NCBI RefSeq assembly: GCF_000336385.2
Contig: NZ_HG424519.1
Span: 1-64,000, forward strand
Source of the DNA: Lysobacter antibioticus HS124
Lineage (GTDB): Bacteria > Pseudomonadota > Gammaproteobacteria > Xanthomonadales > Xanthomonadaceae
Direction of reading: 5' to 3'
DNA length: 64,000 nucleotides
In this document: positions 14,992 through 24,151 of the stretch, piece by piece
Numbering within the stretch: the stretch's first letter is position 1
Layout of the letters: every line of letters begins with the position of its first letter
Notes under the pieces: model-generated
Database searches by the model: none
What the model saw: only the letters and a program-made list of their open reading frames with translations
Told to the model about the DNA's origin: nothing
Translations under genes and position numbers: made by a program

Positions 14992-16395
14992 ATGGCCCTA
15001 AGCCGACACGCCGCCGCCGTGATGCTGGGCGGCCTGGTCGCCCTGTCCAGCCTGCCCTCGCAGGCCGAGACCGGCGATTACGGGTTTTTCCAAACCCTGC
15101 GCAATCTGTTCTCGCCGCCGCGCGCCGACAACCCGGTGCAGCCGGCCCAGCGCAGCGGCCACTATCCGCTGCTGAGCCGCAGCGCCGCACGCAGCGACGG
15201 CTTCGACCCCGCCGCCTACTACTCGTGGCAGACCGTGCAGCTGCCGGCCGAGACCGGCGCGATCTGCGGCAACGGTTCGCCGTACAAGATCTTCGTCAAC
15301 CGGGTTCCGAACACGACCAATACCATCATCTACATGGAAGGCGGCGGCGCCTGCTGGGATTACGCCAGCTGCACCGGCGCCACCGGCGTGCGCGGCGCGC
15401 GCAATCCCAACGGCGTGCCCGACGACTACATGAAGCTGCTCAACCCGGGCGCGAGCCTGGTCAGCCCCTTCGTCACCCGCGTCAGCCCCTTCGATGCGGT
15501 CAAGACCCAGGGCTGGAACATGGTCTACGTGCCGTATTGCACCGGCGACATCTACAGCGGCGACAAGGTCGCGGTGTACGACGACCCCAGCGGGCAGAAG
15601 CCGCCGCTGGTCTGGCACCACAACGGCCTGCGCAACACCCGCGCGATCACCGCCTGGCTCAAGGACAACCTGCCGCGACCGGGGCAGATGCTCAGCACCG
15701 GCTGCAGCGCCGGCGGCGCCGGCAGCTTGATCTCGTTCGACTCGCTGCGCACCGAGCTGGCGCCGACCAACGGCTTCCTGATCGACGATTCCGGTCCGAT
15801 CTTTCCGACTCCGCGCTACGGCAATCCGGCCGAATATCCCTCGCAGCCGCTGATGACCACGATCCGCGAAGTCTGGGGCCTGGACGCGCCGAACGGACCG
15901 CTGGCCTTCCTCTCCGCCGGTCTACCGCAAGTCGACCTCAACGAGTTGGGTTCGATCTATCCGGCGCTCGCCAACAAGCACCGCAACGACCGCCTCGGCC
16001 ACACCCACTTCTGGAAAGACCTGAATTACTCGTCGTATTCCTACGAGCGCTTCCACGACGATATCCGTCAGGCGCCGACCCAGGAAGCCAAGCAGGCGCT
16101 GATCCACGCCAAGTGGGGCACCGACACCCAGCGGCTGGCCGCGCGCCTCAACGGCCTGGACAACTTCGGTGGCTACTTCCCGCAGTACCGCAAGCTCAAC
16201 GAAAGCCACTGCACCACCATCGTCGATTTCAAGAACGGCGACGTACAGGCGCAGAACCTGGAGCTGAAGCACTTCATCGACAGCGTGCTCGACGGCCAGG
16301 GCAAAGTGCTCGACGCGGCCGAGGACAGCGACGCCGCCGACCGGGCCAAGCCCTTCAACCTGCTGTACTGGCTGGTCGACCAGTTGCTGACCTGA
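14992..16395 (+). CDS. Secreted pectin-acetylesterase-like alpha/beta hydrolase
   Basis: The 467-residue precursor has a signal peptide (AAVMLGGLVALSSLPSQA, cleaved near residue 26). Family features of the pectin acetylesterase/Notum group are the oxyanion-hole segment IIYMEGGGACWDY (about residues 105-117), a CTGDIYSGD loop and the nucleophile motif STGCSAGGAGS (about residues 233-243). An Asp and a His late in the protein (LNESHCTTIVDF) may complete the triad. Several Cys suggest disulfides. The ATG at 14992 follows AAGGAG. Bacterial members act on various acyl esters, so pectin need not be the substrate. The next gene starts one base after the stop and probably encodes a partner. Confidence 0.82.
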   Translation: MALSRHAAAVMLGGLVALSSLPSQAETGDYGFFQTLRNLFSPPRADNPVQPAQRSGHYPLLSRSAARSDGFDPAAYYSWQTVQLPAETGAICGNGSPYKIFVNRVPNTTNTIIYMEGGGACWDYASCTGATGVRGARNPNGVPDDYMKLLNPGASLVSPFVTRVSPFDAVKTQGWNMVYVPYCTGDIYSGDKVAVYDDPSGQKPPLVWHHNGLRNTRAITAWLKDNLPRPGQMLSTGCSAGGAGSLISFDSLRTELAPTNGFLIDDSGPIFPTPRYGNPAEYPSQPLMTTIREVWGLDAPNGPLAFLSAGLPQVDLNELGSIYPALANKHRNDRLGHTHFWKDLNYSSYSYERFHDDIRQAPTQEAKQALIHAKWGTDTQRLAARLNGLDNFGGYFPQYRKLNESHCTTIVDFKNGDVQAQNLELKHFIDSVLDGQGKVLDAAEDSDAADRAKPFNLLYWLVDQLLT

Positions 16396-16396
16396 G

Positions 16397-17020
16397 ATGC
16401 GCAAGCCTGTCTTGATCGCAAGCGCCCTGACCGCCGCGGCCCTGGCCGCGGCGGTCGGCGGCGCCGGATGGCCTCGGCACGACGGGGGCGCCGTCGCGGC
16501 CGGCGCAGCGACGGCCGTAGCCGCAAACGACGCCGCGACGCCGCCGTCATCGCAAGCCTTGCTCGCCACGCCGCAGGCGCAGCAATACCGGCAACGCCAA
16601 CGGTTCCAGCACGAAGCGCGGCAGTTCTTCGCCCAGGCCGAACGCCTGCCGGCCGGCGAGCGCGAGCGGCGCGCACAGGCGTTGCAGCGGAACATCGACG
16701 CCTACGAAGGCGCCGGCGAACTCTCGGCCGGCGAAACCGTATTGCTGCGCGTGGCCTTGATCCGCGCCACCGTCGCCGACCCGGCGCGCCAGGCCGAACT
16801 GGTCGAAGCCTTGGCCGCGCGCTATCGCGGCGAGGCCGAACGCCGCAATGCGCAATGGCTGCAGCAGCAAGCCCAAGATCCGCGCTTTCGCGATTACAAG
16901 CGGCGCGAACAGGAAATCGTCGCCGAGGTCATGGCGATGCGCGCCTTTCCCCGCGGCCTGAGCCGCGACGAGTACCTGCGCCAGCGCCTGCAAGCCGAAC
17001 GCGAACGCGTCTACCGCTGA
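16397..17020 (+). CDS. Helical periplasmic protein coupled to the hydrolase, possible foldase
   Basis: The 207-residue protein has an N-terminal signal or anchor (KPVLIASALTAAALAAAVG) and an Ala-rich linker to about residue 55, followed by an almost entirely helical, Gln/Arg/Glu-rich domain (RQRQRFQHEARQFFAQAERL, then AQALQRNIDAYEGAGELSA). It starts one base after the hydrolase stop, with no ribosome binding site of its own, implying coupled translation. The layout of N-terminal anchor, Ala/Pro linker and helical body resembles secreted-lipase foldases and phospholipase accessory proteins, but the conserved Lif motif is not seen. The role as a chaperone of the hydrolase is inference. Confidence 0.6.
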   Translation: MRKPVLIASALTAAALAAAVGGAGWPRHDGGAVAAGAATAVAANDAATPPSSQALLATPQAQQYRQRQRFQHEARQFFAQAERLPAGERERRAQALQRNIDAYEGAGELSAGETVLLRVALIRATVADPARQAELVEALAARYRGEAERRNAQWLQQQAQDPRFRDYKRREQEIVAEVMAMRAFPRGLSRDEYLRQRLQAERERVYR

Positions 17021-17032
17021 GCCGCCGCCGGC

Positions 17033-18097
17033 TCAGTCGCCTTCGGCGACCTCGACCCGGTTGCGGCCGCTGCGCTTGGCCGCGTACAGGGCCTGGTCGG
17101 CGCGGGCGATGCTGTCGGCGCTGCTTTCGCCGGCGCGATGCGTGGCCAGGCCGATGCTGACCGTCAACGGCAGCCCGACCGGCAGGTTGGCGATGGCTTC
17201 GCGCACGAACTCGCACTGCAGTTCGGCCTGGCGCAGGTCGGACTCGAACATCATCAGGAACTCTTCGCCGCCGTAGCGCGCCACCGCGCCGGGCGCGGAC
17301 GCGTACAGGCGCAAGGTCTCGGCGACCGCCACCAGGATCCGGTCGCCCTCCGGATGGCCGTGCACGTCGTTGATGACCTTGAAATGGTCGATGTCCAGCA
17401 CCGCCACCTGCAGCCGGCCGTCGCGCCGCGCCTGCGCCTGTTCGAACGCGGCCGCGAACGCGCGCCGGTTCGGCAGGCCGGTCAGCGGGTCGGTGCGGGT
17501 CAGAGCGGCCAGGTCGGCATTGCTGGCTTCGAGCTGCTGCTGGTACTGCAGCAGTTGCTTTTCGTACCAGTCGCTTTCCTGCAACTGCCGCGCCAGCGCG
17601 CGGCTGACCCGGCGCAGCTCCAGCACCCGCGACGTCTGCTTGGACAAGGCCAGCAAGGCCTTGCGCTGCTGCGGCAGCAGTTGCCGCGGCACGGTGTCGA
17701 TCACGCACAAGGTGCCTATCGCCTCGCCTTGCGGCGTGACCAGCGGCGCGCCGGCGTAGAACCGGATGTTCGGCTCGTCGACCACCAGCGGACTGTCGTG
17801 GAAGCGCTCGTCCTGGTGCGTGTCCGGCACTACCAAGGGCTGGCTCGGGTCGAGGATGGCATGGGCGCAGAACGCCAGCTCGCGCGGAGTCTGGTCCACC
17901 TTCAGGCCGAGCTTGGACTTGAACCATTGCCGGTCGCTGTCGACCAGGCTGATCAGGGCGGTCGGCACGTCGCAGATCGCCGCGGCGATGGCGACCAGGT
18001 CGTCGAAGTCCGGCTCCGGCGGCGTGTCGAGAATGTCGTAGCTGCGCAACGCGGCCAGGCGCTCGGCTTCGTTGGCGGGAATATCGGGCTTCTGCAC
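17033..18097 (-). CDS. GAF-GGDEF diguanylate cyclase
   Basis: The 354-residue cytoplasmic protein makes the second messenger c-di-GMP. The N-terminal GAF domain (about residues 30-165) contains [20 protein letters not shown] and the [22 protein letters not shown] segment common in GAF sensors. A helical linker with a Gln-rich heptad pattern leads to the GGDEF domain (about 205-350) with [23 protein letters not shown] and the active-site [11 protein letters not shown]. No RxxD inhibitory site precedes the active site. The GTG at 18097 follows AGGAA nine bases upstream; an ATG at 18127 would add ten residues. It converges on the hydrolase pair. Confidence 0.9.
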   Translation of the reverse strand: MQKPDIPANEAERLAALRSYDILDTPPEPDFDDLVAIAAAICDVPTALISLVDSDRQWFKSKLGLKVDQTPRELAFCAHAILDPSQPLVVPDTHQDERFHDSPLVVDEPNIRFYAGAPLVTPQGEAIGTLCVIDTVPRQLLPQQRKALLALSKQTSRVLELRRVSRALARQLQESDWYEKQLLQYQQQLEASNADLAALTRTDPLTGLPNRRAFAAAFEQAQARRDGRLQVAVLDIDHFKVINDVHGHPEGDRILVAVAETLRLYASAPGAVARYGGEEFLMMFESDLRQAELQCEFVREAIANLPVGLPLTVSIGLATHRAGESSADSIARADQALYAAKRSGRNRVEVAEGD

Positions 18098-18426
18098 GGC
18101 GCGAGTTCCTGACCACGGATGCCGCACCGCCGAACGGCGACCGGCGCGGACAGTCTAGCAAGACCGGCAGCGACCCCATTCAAGGCGCAAGCTCGTCTTG
18201 CGCCGGCCGCGACCGCGGCCGCGTCGTCGCTACGGCTGCCGCACGGCCGCGGAGGATCGTTCGTCGACCGTCGTCACGCTTCCGTCGCCTCGCGCCGCGG
18301 CGCCTGCTTCGACGCATCGACTGCAATCTGCCCTGCCTAGGATGGCGTCCCCCGACGCGCCGGCCCACCGCCGGCGCGGCCCCACCCGGCCGCCGCCTGC
18401 CTCAGGTCGCCGGCCCTTGCAGGACG
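18098..18426. other. Gene-free divergent spacer
   Basis: About 330 bases between the divergent GGDEF gene and a small unknown gene. It must hold their promoters; the sequence is uniformly GC-rich and no repeat, palindrome or clear promoter was recognised. Confidence 0.5.
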
Positions 18427-18795
18427 ATGCAGGTGAACACCCACGACTACGTCGAGCTCAAAAGCGAAATCCTCGACGGCATGCGCAGCTACATGGACGA
18501 CCTGCGCGCCGACAGCGCCGACCCCGGCTACGCCGAACCCGAGATCGAAGCCTGCGAAGCCATCGTCGACCGGTTCCTGGACGCCGCCCGCGACGCCGCC
18601 GGCGACCCGCCGCGGGTTCGCGTCGCGCTCAAGACGGCCGTGCTCGCGCTCAACGCGCTCAACGCCCGGTGCGGCTACGCGCTGATCGAAACCGAGCAAC
18701 GCGAGGGCTTGTGCGATCTGCTGCTCGGCGCCGCGGCCGAAGCCGGATTGGGTTCGGGCGAAGAGGATCTGACCGAGACCTGGCGGGAGTGGTGA
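18427..18795 (+). CDS. Hypothetical acidic helical protein, 122 aa
   Basis: Unrecognised. The ATG follows AGGACG. The protein is acidic and predicted all-helical: VELKSEILDGMRSYMDDLRA, then EIEACEAIVDRFLDAARDAA, then LNALNARCGYALIETEQREGL. There is no signal peptide or membrane segment. The pattern of amphipathic helices resembles small cytoplasmic proteins of unknown function found in Lysobacter and Xanthomonas, but no named family could be assigned. It is transcribed away from the GGDEF gene and converges on the first subtilase. Confidence 0.6.
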   Translation: MQVNTHDYVELKSEILDGMRSYMDDLRADSADPGYAEPEIEACEAIVDRFLDAARDAAGDPPRVRVALKTAVLALNALNARCGYALIETEQREGLCDLLLGAAAEAGLGSGEEDLTETWREW

Positions 18796-18912
18796 GCGGC
18801 GCGGCCGAAGGCGTCGAAAACCGTCGCCGAAGCCGCTACGCCCGGCTCCGATGGCGCTATCGCCACGCCTGCCCCAATCCCCAATTACGCGACGCCAGGC
18901 GCGCGCCGGCCT

Positions 18913-18936
18913 CACCTGCACCTGCACCTGCACCTG
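18913..18936. repeat. Four tandem CACCTG hexamers
   Basis: CACCTG is repeated four times without interruption in the gene-free stretch between the small acidic protein and the subtilase terminator. It could be a slippage-prone microsatellite; no gene is phased by it. Confidence 0.7.
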
Positions 18937-18974
18937 CGGCCGCATGCTCGATCACGCGTGCCCGCAGCCGCCTG

Positions 18975-19005
18975 AAAAAAGACCGGGCCCGCGAACGGGC
19001 CCGGT
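18975..19005 (-). terminator. Intrinsic terminator of subtilase 1
   Basis: A perfect 10-bp stem (ACCGGGCCCG with CGGGCCCGGT) around CGAA is followed, on the minus strand, by C and six T. It lies 50 bases after the subtilase stop codon. Confidence 0.85.
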
Positions 19006-19054
19006 CGGATCGCGACGTGCTTTCGGTTTCTATCCCAATCTCAACTCAGCACGC

Positions 19055-22000
19055 TCAGTTCGTCACCGTCAACGCCACGCGCAGCGCGACCTTGGGCTGG
19101 ACCGGGTCGTCGCTGGCGACGCAGACATAGCCGATGTGGGTGCCCGCGCTCAGGCCGCGCGCATCGATGCGCACGCGGTTGGCGACTTGGCCGCGGCCGG
19201 GGACGCGACCGAAGGCGCGCACCGGCGCGCCGATCCAGGGCGCGCCGCACGCGCTGGCGCCCTGGATGTCGTAGGCCAGGCCGGCGAAGCCGGCGCCGGC
19301 GTTCCAGGTGCCGGCGCCGCCGACCGCGGGGGCGATGGTGCGGAACTGGTTGTCGCCGCTGTTGGAGGCGTACCACACCCAGCGATTGGCGAAGCTGGTA
19401 CGCGCATGCACCACCAGCCAGTAGCGGCCGGCCGGCAACTGCACGTTCTGCCCCGCCGCGGCCAAGTCGAGGCTGATGTTCGCTCCGTCCACGGTCACGC
19501 CGGCGGCGTTCGGCGCCGCGGTGTAGGTCCACAAGGCCGAACCCGCGAGCGGGTTGCTGGCCGGGTTGCCGCCGTTGTCGGCGAACACGCTCCAGGTCAG
19601 GCTGGTCGCGGTGCTGGCCAAAGCGGCGCCGCTGGAGACGAAGCCCTCGGCGAACAGCCGCGACAGGCGAGTGCTGTCGGTGAGGAGGAAATCGTCGCTG
19701 GAGAACTGCGCCGGCAGGCCGCCGGCCGAGGCCGGATCGGTGTAGACGGTGCTGCGGAAACCACTGCTGACGCCGTCGGAGTTCGCCGAGATCACGCTCC
19801 GCGAGCCTTCGCCGGTGTTGTCGACCTGGAACTGCAGTTCCGACGCGCTGAGGTTGCCGATCGCGAAATCGGCGAAACCGCGCGTACCGGCCGGCAAGCT
19901 CACCGCGACCTGCGCCGGCCGCAGTTCGATCTGCGGCGGCGGCACCGCGACCGCGACCGGCAGGTGCAGCTGCGGCGACGGGCCACCGAGCACCTGATCC
20001 AGTTGCAGCGCGCCGAAGTGCCAGGCGCCGTCCTTGGGCAGCTGATGGGTCAGCACGATCACGGTCACGTCCTGGGTGCGGCCCGGCTGAGACAGGAACA
20101 CCGGCGGGAAGGCGATCCCGCTGACGCCCTTGAGCTGCGCCACCCACAGACCGCGCTGGCCCTGGGCCGCGCGGAAGCTGCGCTTGAACACGCAGGCTTC
20201 GGCGCATTCGCGCTGTGCCAGGCTGGCCAGATTCAAGCTCGAGACGTCGCCGCCGGTGGCCGGATCGGCCGCCAGGTAGTTGGCGGTGGTCTCGTTGAGC
20301 ACCAGGCCGGCACGCAGCGCGCGATCGACCTGCACCCGGCCGGCGCCAGCGTCGAACGGATCGGCCAGGGTGACTTCGTCCTCGGTGTAGACCTTGAGCT
20401 CGGCGGTCATCATCAACGCCGACTTGATTTCCGCGGCGGTCCAGTCGGGCTTGGCCTGGCGCAACAGACCGGCGGCGCCGGCGTGGTGCGGCGAGGCCAT
20501 CGACGTGCCGCTGAGCAGGCCGACCAGGTTCTCGCTGCCGGTGATCGCCGTGCCGGACAACACCGCCAGCACGCTGACGCCCGGCGCGGTGATGTCGGGC
20601 TTGATCAGGCTGAAATCGCCGGCCGGGCCGCGCGAACTGAACGCCGCCAGGGCATCGGGCGTGTTCGGGATCGGCGTCGGCGGGAAGTTGATGGCGGCGG
20701 TGGTGGTGTTGCCGTTGCCGGCGGCGAAGTTTCGCAACGCGTCGCTGTCGGTCTGCAACGCCAGGAACGCCGGAATCGTGGTGCCCGGCACGCTGGGCGT
20801 GGTCGCGCCCGGCTGGTTGTTGGCGATGACCACGCCGATCGCGCCGGCGGCGGCGGCGTTGTTGACCTTGATCGAGAAGCTACAGGTGCCGCGGCGGATC
20901 ACCGCGATCGCGTTCTGGAACGCGCCCGGCGCGAACGCCGCGCAGCCGTCGGCGGCGGTGTCGATGCCGGCGCTGACTTTCAGCGGCGTGGTCGGCGGCA
21001 GGCTGGCGTTGAACGCGGCGCCGCCGCTGCCTTCGGTGAGTTGGATCGCCTGCAGCGCCGGCGGCACGGCGCCCGGGCCGGTGACTTGCAACAGGAAGGC
21101 GAAGGTACCGCGCCCGTGTTGCGAGGCCGCGGTCGAACCCGTCCACGGCTCCAGATGGCCCATGGTGTTCGGGCCGGGGCCGGAATTGCCGGCCGAGGTG
21201 GCGACGTAGATGCCGGCGTCGGACGCGTTGAGGAAGGCCAGCGACACCGCCTCGCCCCAGGGCTGGCTGCCGCCGCCGATGGAGTAGTTGATCACGTCGA
21301 CGCCGTCGGCGATCGCCTGGTCGACCGCGGCCACCGCCGAAGTGTTCGGGCACAGGCCCTGGCCGGTGGAGATGCGGGTGTAGCAGACGTCGTAGGCGAT
21401 GATGTTGGCGTGCGGCGCGACGCCGGAAATGCGGACCGTGCGGCCCTTGTAGTTGGCGTTCCAGGCGTTGCCGGCCGCGGTCGAAGCGGTGTGGCTGCCG
21501 TGGCCGTTGGTGTCGCCGAAGCCGGGCTCCTCGCGGATGTCGGCCACGCCGCAGGTATTGCCGGGCGCGCCGCAGACGAAGTCGTAGCCGCCGATCAGCT
21601 TGTCGTTGCAACGGCCTTCGTCGACGCCGCCGGGCGCGCAGGTGCCCAGGTAGGTGCCGCTGCCGAACGGATTGACGTGCTGGTAGCCGGTGTCGTCGAT
21701 CGCGGCGAACGCCGGGCTGCCGAAGTTGATGCCCGAGTCGAGAATGCCGAACACCACGCCTTCGCCGCGATACTGGGTCGGCACGGCGTTCCACAGCTCC
21801 GGCGCGCCGATCAGCGCCGGGCCGACATCGGTGGCCTGCTCGTACTCGCGATACTCTTCGACCAGTTCGACGCCGGGCAGCTTGGCGATGCGCGCCGCCT
21901 CGTTCTGGGTCATGCGGGTGATCACGCCGTTGACCGCATGCTGCATGCGCCGCTCGATCGCCAGCGGTCGCCCGATCAAGGCATTGATGCCGCGCTCGTG

Positions 22001-22366
22001 GTCGCGCTGGACTTGATCGAGGTGACGCACGTAGCCGCGCGCCTGCGCGCTGCGCACGTCGAGTCGACCGAGCGCGCCGCTCTTGGCCGCACTGTTGGCG
22101 TTCTGCGCGCCGGCCATGCGCTGCGGCGCCGGCAGGCTGGCGATCTCGCCGGCGTAGGTGGCCAGCGGCGCTTCCTTGTACAACACGATGTAGCGGCTGG
22201 TCTGGGTTTCCAGGCCGCTGTCGATGCGGCTGGGCGAGGGAGCGCCGCCGATCGCGCCGGCGTCGGCCGGGGTATCGTCGGACAAGCCGCGGATCGCGGC
22301 GCCGGCGATCGCGGCCAGCCCGATCAGGCTGATCGCGATCGTCAATCGATTGACTGCGTTAGGCAT
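19055..22366 (-). CDS. Secreted S8 subtilase with PA insert, 1103 aa (paralogue 1)
   Basis: An N-terminal signal (LTIAISLIGLAAIAGA) is followed by an I9-like propeptide (RYIVLYKEAPLATYAGE, about 58-74). The catalytic domain shows Asp210 in GVVFGILDSGINFG, His289 in GHGSHTAS, the oxyanion Asn394 in SAGNSGPG and Ser622 in LSGTSMASPHHAGAAGL. A protease-associated domain is inserted between about 420 and 560 (ITVIRRGTCSF-like segment AVIRRGTCSFSIK). The region after 720 is beta-rich, with PPC-like and Ig-like modules ending VALRVALTVTN. AGAGG precedes the ATG by seven bases. It degrades extracellular protein, probably for predation or nutrition. A paralogue lies two genes upstream, beyond an autotransporter gene. 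Confidence 0.93.
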   Translation of the reverse strand: MPNAVNRLTIAISLIGLAAIAGAAIRGLSDDTPADAGAIGGAPSPSRIDSGLETQTSRYIVLYKEAPLATYAGEIASLPAPQRMAGAQNANSAAKSGALGRLDVRSAQARGYVRHLDQVQRDHERGINALIGRPLAIERRMQHAVNGVITRMTQNEAARIAKLPGVELVEEYREYEQATDVGPALIGAPELWNAVPTQYRGEGVVFGILDSGINFGSPAFAAIDDTGYQHVNPFGSGTYLGTCAPGGVDEGRCNDKLIGGYDFVCGAPGNTCGVADIREEPGFGDTNGHGSHTASTAAGNAWNANYKGRTVRISGVAPHANIIAYDVCYTRISTGQGLCPNTSAVAAVDQAIADGVDVINYSIGGGSQPWGEAVSLAFLNASDAGIYVATSAGNSGPGPNTMGHLEPWTGSTAASQHGRGTFAFLLQVTGPGAVPPALQAIQLTEGSGGAAFNASLPPTTPLKVSAGIDTAADGCAAFAPGAFQNAIAVIRRGTCSFSIKVNNAAAAGAIGVVIANNQPGATTPSVPGTTIPAFLALQTDSDALRNFAAGNGNTTTAAINFPPTPIPNTPDALAAFSSRGPAGDFSLIKPDITAPGVSVLAVLSGTAITGSENLVGLLSGTSMASPHHAGAAGLLRQAKPDWTAAEIKSALMMTAELKVYTEDEVTLADPFDAGAGRVQVDRALRAGLVLNETTANYLAADPATGGDVSSLNLASLAQRECAEACVFKRSFRAAQGQRGLWVAQLKGVSGIAFPPVFLSQPGRTQDVTVIVLTHQLPKDGAWHFGALQLDQVLGGPSPQLHLPVAVAVPPPQIELRPAQVAVSLPAGTRGFADFAIGNLSASELQFQVDNTGEGSRSVISANSDGVSSGFRSTVYTDPASAGGLPAQFSSDDFLLTDSTRLSRLFAEGFVSSGAALASTATSLTWSVFADNGGNPASNPLAGSALWTYTAAPNAAGVTVDGANISLDLAAAGQNVQLPAGRYWLVVHARTSFANRWVWYASNSGDNQFRTIAPAVGGAGTWNAGAGFAGLAYDIQGASACGAPWIGAPVRAFGRVPGRGQVANRVRIDARGLSAGTHIGYVCVASDDPVQPKVALRVALTVTN

Positions 22367-22745
22367 CGAGAGGTCCTCTGCGTCGTTCGCGAAGACACCG
22401 CTCCCCGCCTGCCCCCTCAGGCATATCGCGGCGCGAGTTCAGGAAGAGACATCGTCCACGACGAACACATCGGCCCTGGCCCCGTGCCCGCTGCGCCCGG
22501 CCCGCTTCCTCCGGCACCGGCTAACCCCACTAACGCAATCCGGGCGGGACTCCCCCACGGGCGGCGTCGCATTCCGGCGACGACGCAACCGCTCCGTGAC
22601 GGCCGCCACGCTTCGCGCGTGTCCGGCCGATTCTAGTCTGCGACCGGCAGCTCGCAAGCGGACCGCCGTTGCGTTCCTGCAACGTCGCGCGTCGCGCGAC
22701 CGGCCGCGATTCGGGACGAGCCGTTGCGGCCCGTCCCGCTCGCAT
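22367..22745. other. Gene-free stretch upstream of subtilase 1
   Basis: These 379 bases hold the 3' hairpin of the autotransporter gene (22712-22738) and must contain the promoter of subtilase 1. Nothing else was recognised. Confidence 0.5.
22712..22738 (-). terminator. Hairpin after the autotransporter gene
   Basis: CGGGACG pairs with CGTCCCG and, after one mismatch, GCCG pairs with CGGC around TTG. It starts 8 bases past the stop codon of the autotransporter gene. No T-run follows on the minus strand, so it may be a weak or Rho-assisted terminator. Confidence 0.45.
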
Positions 22746-24014
22746 TCACCAACCGAAACCCACGCCGACGCCGGCCGAGCTTTCCGAGTCGCTGAACGCG
22801 CCGCCCAGGGTCACCGTCGCACGATCGCTGATCGCGCGCTGATAGCCGATCGACAGCGCCTGCTGACCGCCCTGGAAGCCCGCACCGACCGCGATCCGGT
22901 TCGGCGTGTTCAGGCCCGATGCGCTGGCCGACATCTGCACCATCGCCGCGGTCATCGCGCCGAGCTTGTCGATGCGGCGATCCTGCTTGTGGAAACGCCA
23001 GTTCATGTCGTCGCGCAGCTCGTTGATCGCCTCGGTCGGCGCGGCCAGCATCTGGGTCACGCGCGAGTCGGTGTAGGCATTCGCGCTGCGCAGGGTCTGG
23101 GCGTCGCCGCTCTGCACCTGGGCGACATTGGCCGCGTCGGTCGGCGCAGTGCCGGCAGCGACGTTGCTCACGCGGGTGCCGCCGGCACCCTGCAGCGCGA
23201 CCTGGGTCTGCGACGCGTCGGTATAGGTCACCGAATTGGCCGCGCCGGCGCCGACCCGACCGTAGAGATCGGTCAGGCGGCCGTCGACCGCGGCGAACGC
23301 CGAACCGACATCGCGGTAGCTGCCGCCCTGGATCGCATAGGTCGGCGCGGTGAACACGCCGCCGGCGAAGCTGGCGCCGCCGCCGAGCGCGCCGGCCAGG
23401 GTGTTGAGCTGGAACACGTTGACCGCGTCGGTGTCGGCCGTGCCGGCGGCGAGATTGACCAACTGGCGTTCGGCGCCGGCGCTGCCGATGGACACCGTGC
23501 TGGCGCGATCGGCGATCGAGTCGCTGCCCAGCGCGACCGCGCCGGCGGCCGAGGCCGAGCTGTTCGCGCCCAGCGCGGTGGCGTTGTCGGCGCTGGCCGT
23601 GCTGCCGGCGCCGCTGGCGGTGGCGAAACGCCCGCCGGCGGTGCTGGCCGAGCCGTTCGCGGTCGAGAACTCGCCCGAGGCGGTGGCGCTGTCGCCGATC
23701 GCGCTGCTGTTGGCGCCGGAGGCGGTGGCGCCCGCGCCGAGCGCCGAACTCTGGTCGCCCGACGCGGTGGAGTTCGCGCCGACCGCGATCGCGCCGACCG
23801 CGCTGGCGGTGGCGCCGGCGCCGTTGGCGACGGCGAAATCGCCGTCCGCGCTCGCGCCCTGGCCGCAGGCGATGGCGCTGCCGCCGTTGGCGGTGGCGCC
23901 GCCGGTGGTGGTGCCGCCGAAACCGTCGTCGAGCACGCAGGGCTCGCCCGCCCATGCCGAAGCGCAGGCCAGCGAGAGCGCGGTGGCGAGAAGGGTCTTG
24001 TGCGAAATGTTCAA
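22746..24014 (-). CDS. YadA-like trimeric autotransporter adhesin
   Basis: The 422-residue precursor has a signal peptide (KTLLATALSLACASAWA), a head of about 13 repeats of the 14-residue left-handed beta-roll type (SATASGEFSTANGS, STASADNATALGAN), a neck near AGTADTDAVNVFQLN, a second neck at AGTAPTDAANVAQV, a short coiled-coil stalk (INELRDDMNWRFHKQDRRIDKL) and a C-terminal beta-barrel anchor ending GVGVGFGW. Such proteins trimerise in the outer membrane and mediate adhesion. The start is taken as TTG at 24014, four bases after GGAGG, because it gives MNISHKTLL and a proper signal peptide; the in-frame extension to 24155 is Arg-rich and unlikely. It sits between two paralogous subtilases. 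Confidence 0.9.
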   Translation of the reverse strand: MNISHKTLLATALSLACASAWAGEPCVLDDGFGGTTTGGATANGGSAIACGQGASADGDFAVANGAGATASAVGAIAVGANSTASGDQSSALGAGATASGANSSAIGDSATASGEFSTANGSASTAGGRFATASGAGSTASADNATALGANSSASAAGAVALGSDSIADRASTVSIGSAGAERQLVNLAAGTADTDAVNVFQLNTLAGALGGGASFAGGVFTAPTYAIQGGSYRDVGSAFAAVDGRLTDLYGRVGAGAANSVTYTDASQTQVALQGAGGTRVSNVAAGTAPTDAANVAQVQSGDAQTLRSANAYTDSRVTQMLAAPTEAINELRDDMNWRFHKQDRRIDKLGAMTAAMVQMSASASGLNTPNRIAVGAGFQGGQQALSIGYQRAISDRATVTLGGAFSDSESSAGVGVGFGW

Positions 24015-24114
24015 ACTGTCCTCCAGGAAGACGTCGTGCGCGCCACGCGGCCGTGATCGCGCGCGGCGACGAAATGGGTGCCGGTCCTGACCGCGCATGG
24101 TCCGGCCGAATGGA

Positions 24115-24144
24115 GCGCGCCGGGCCCGTGCAGGCCCGGCGCGC
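24115..24144 (-). terminator. Strong hairpin after subtilase 2
   Basis: A perfect 12-bp GC stem (24115-24126 with 24133-24144) around CGTGCA begins 7 bases after the stop codon of subtilase 2. There is no T-run on the minus strand. It separates subtilase 2 from the adhesin gene. Confidence 0.55.
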
Positions 24145-24151
24145 GGTACGG

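Noticed and set aside
18913-18936. CACCTG tandem repeat as a possible CRISPR-like or regulatory array
   Set aside because: The unit is only six bases, there are no spacers, and no associated genes are near.
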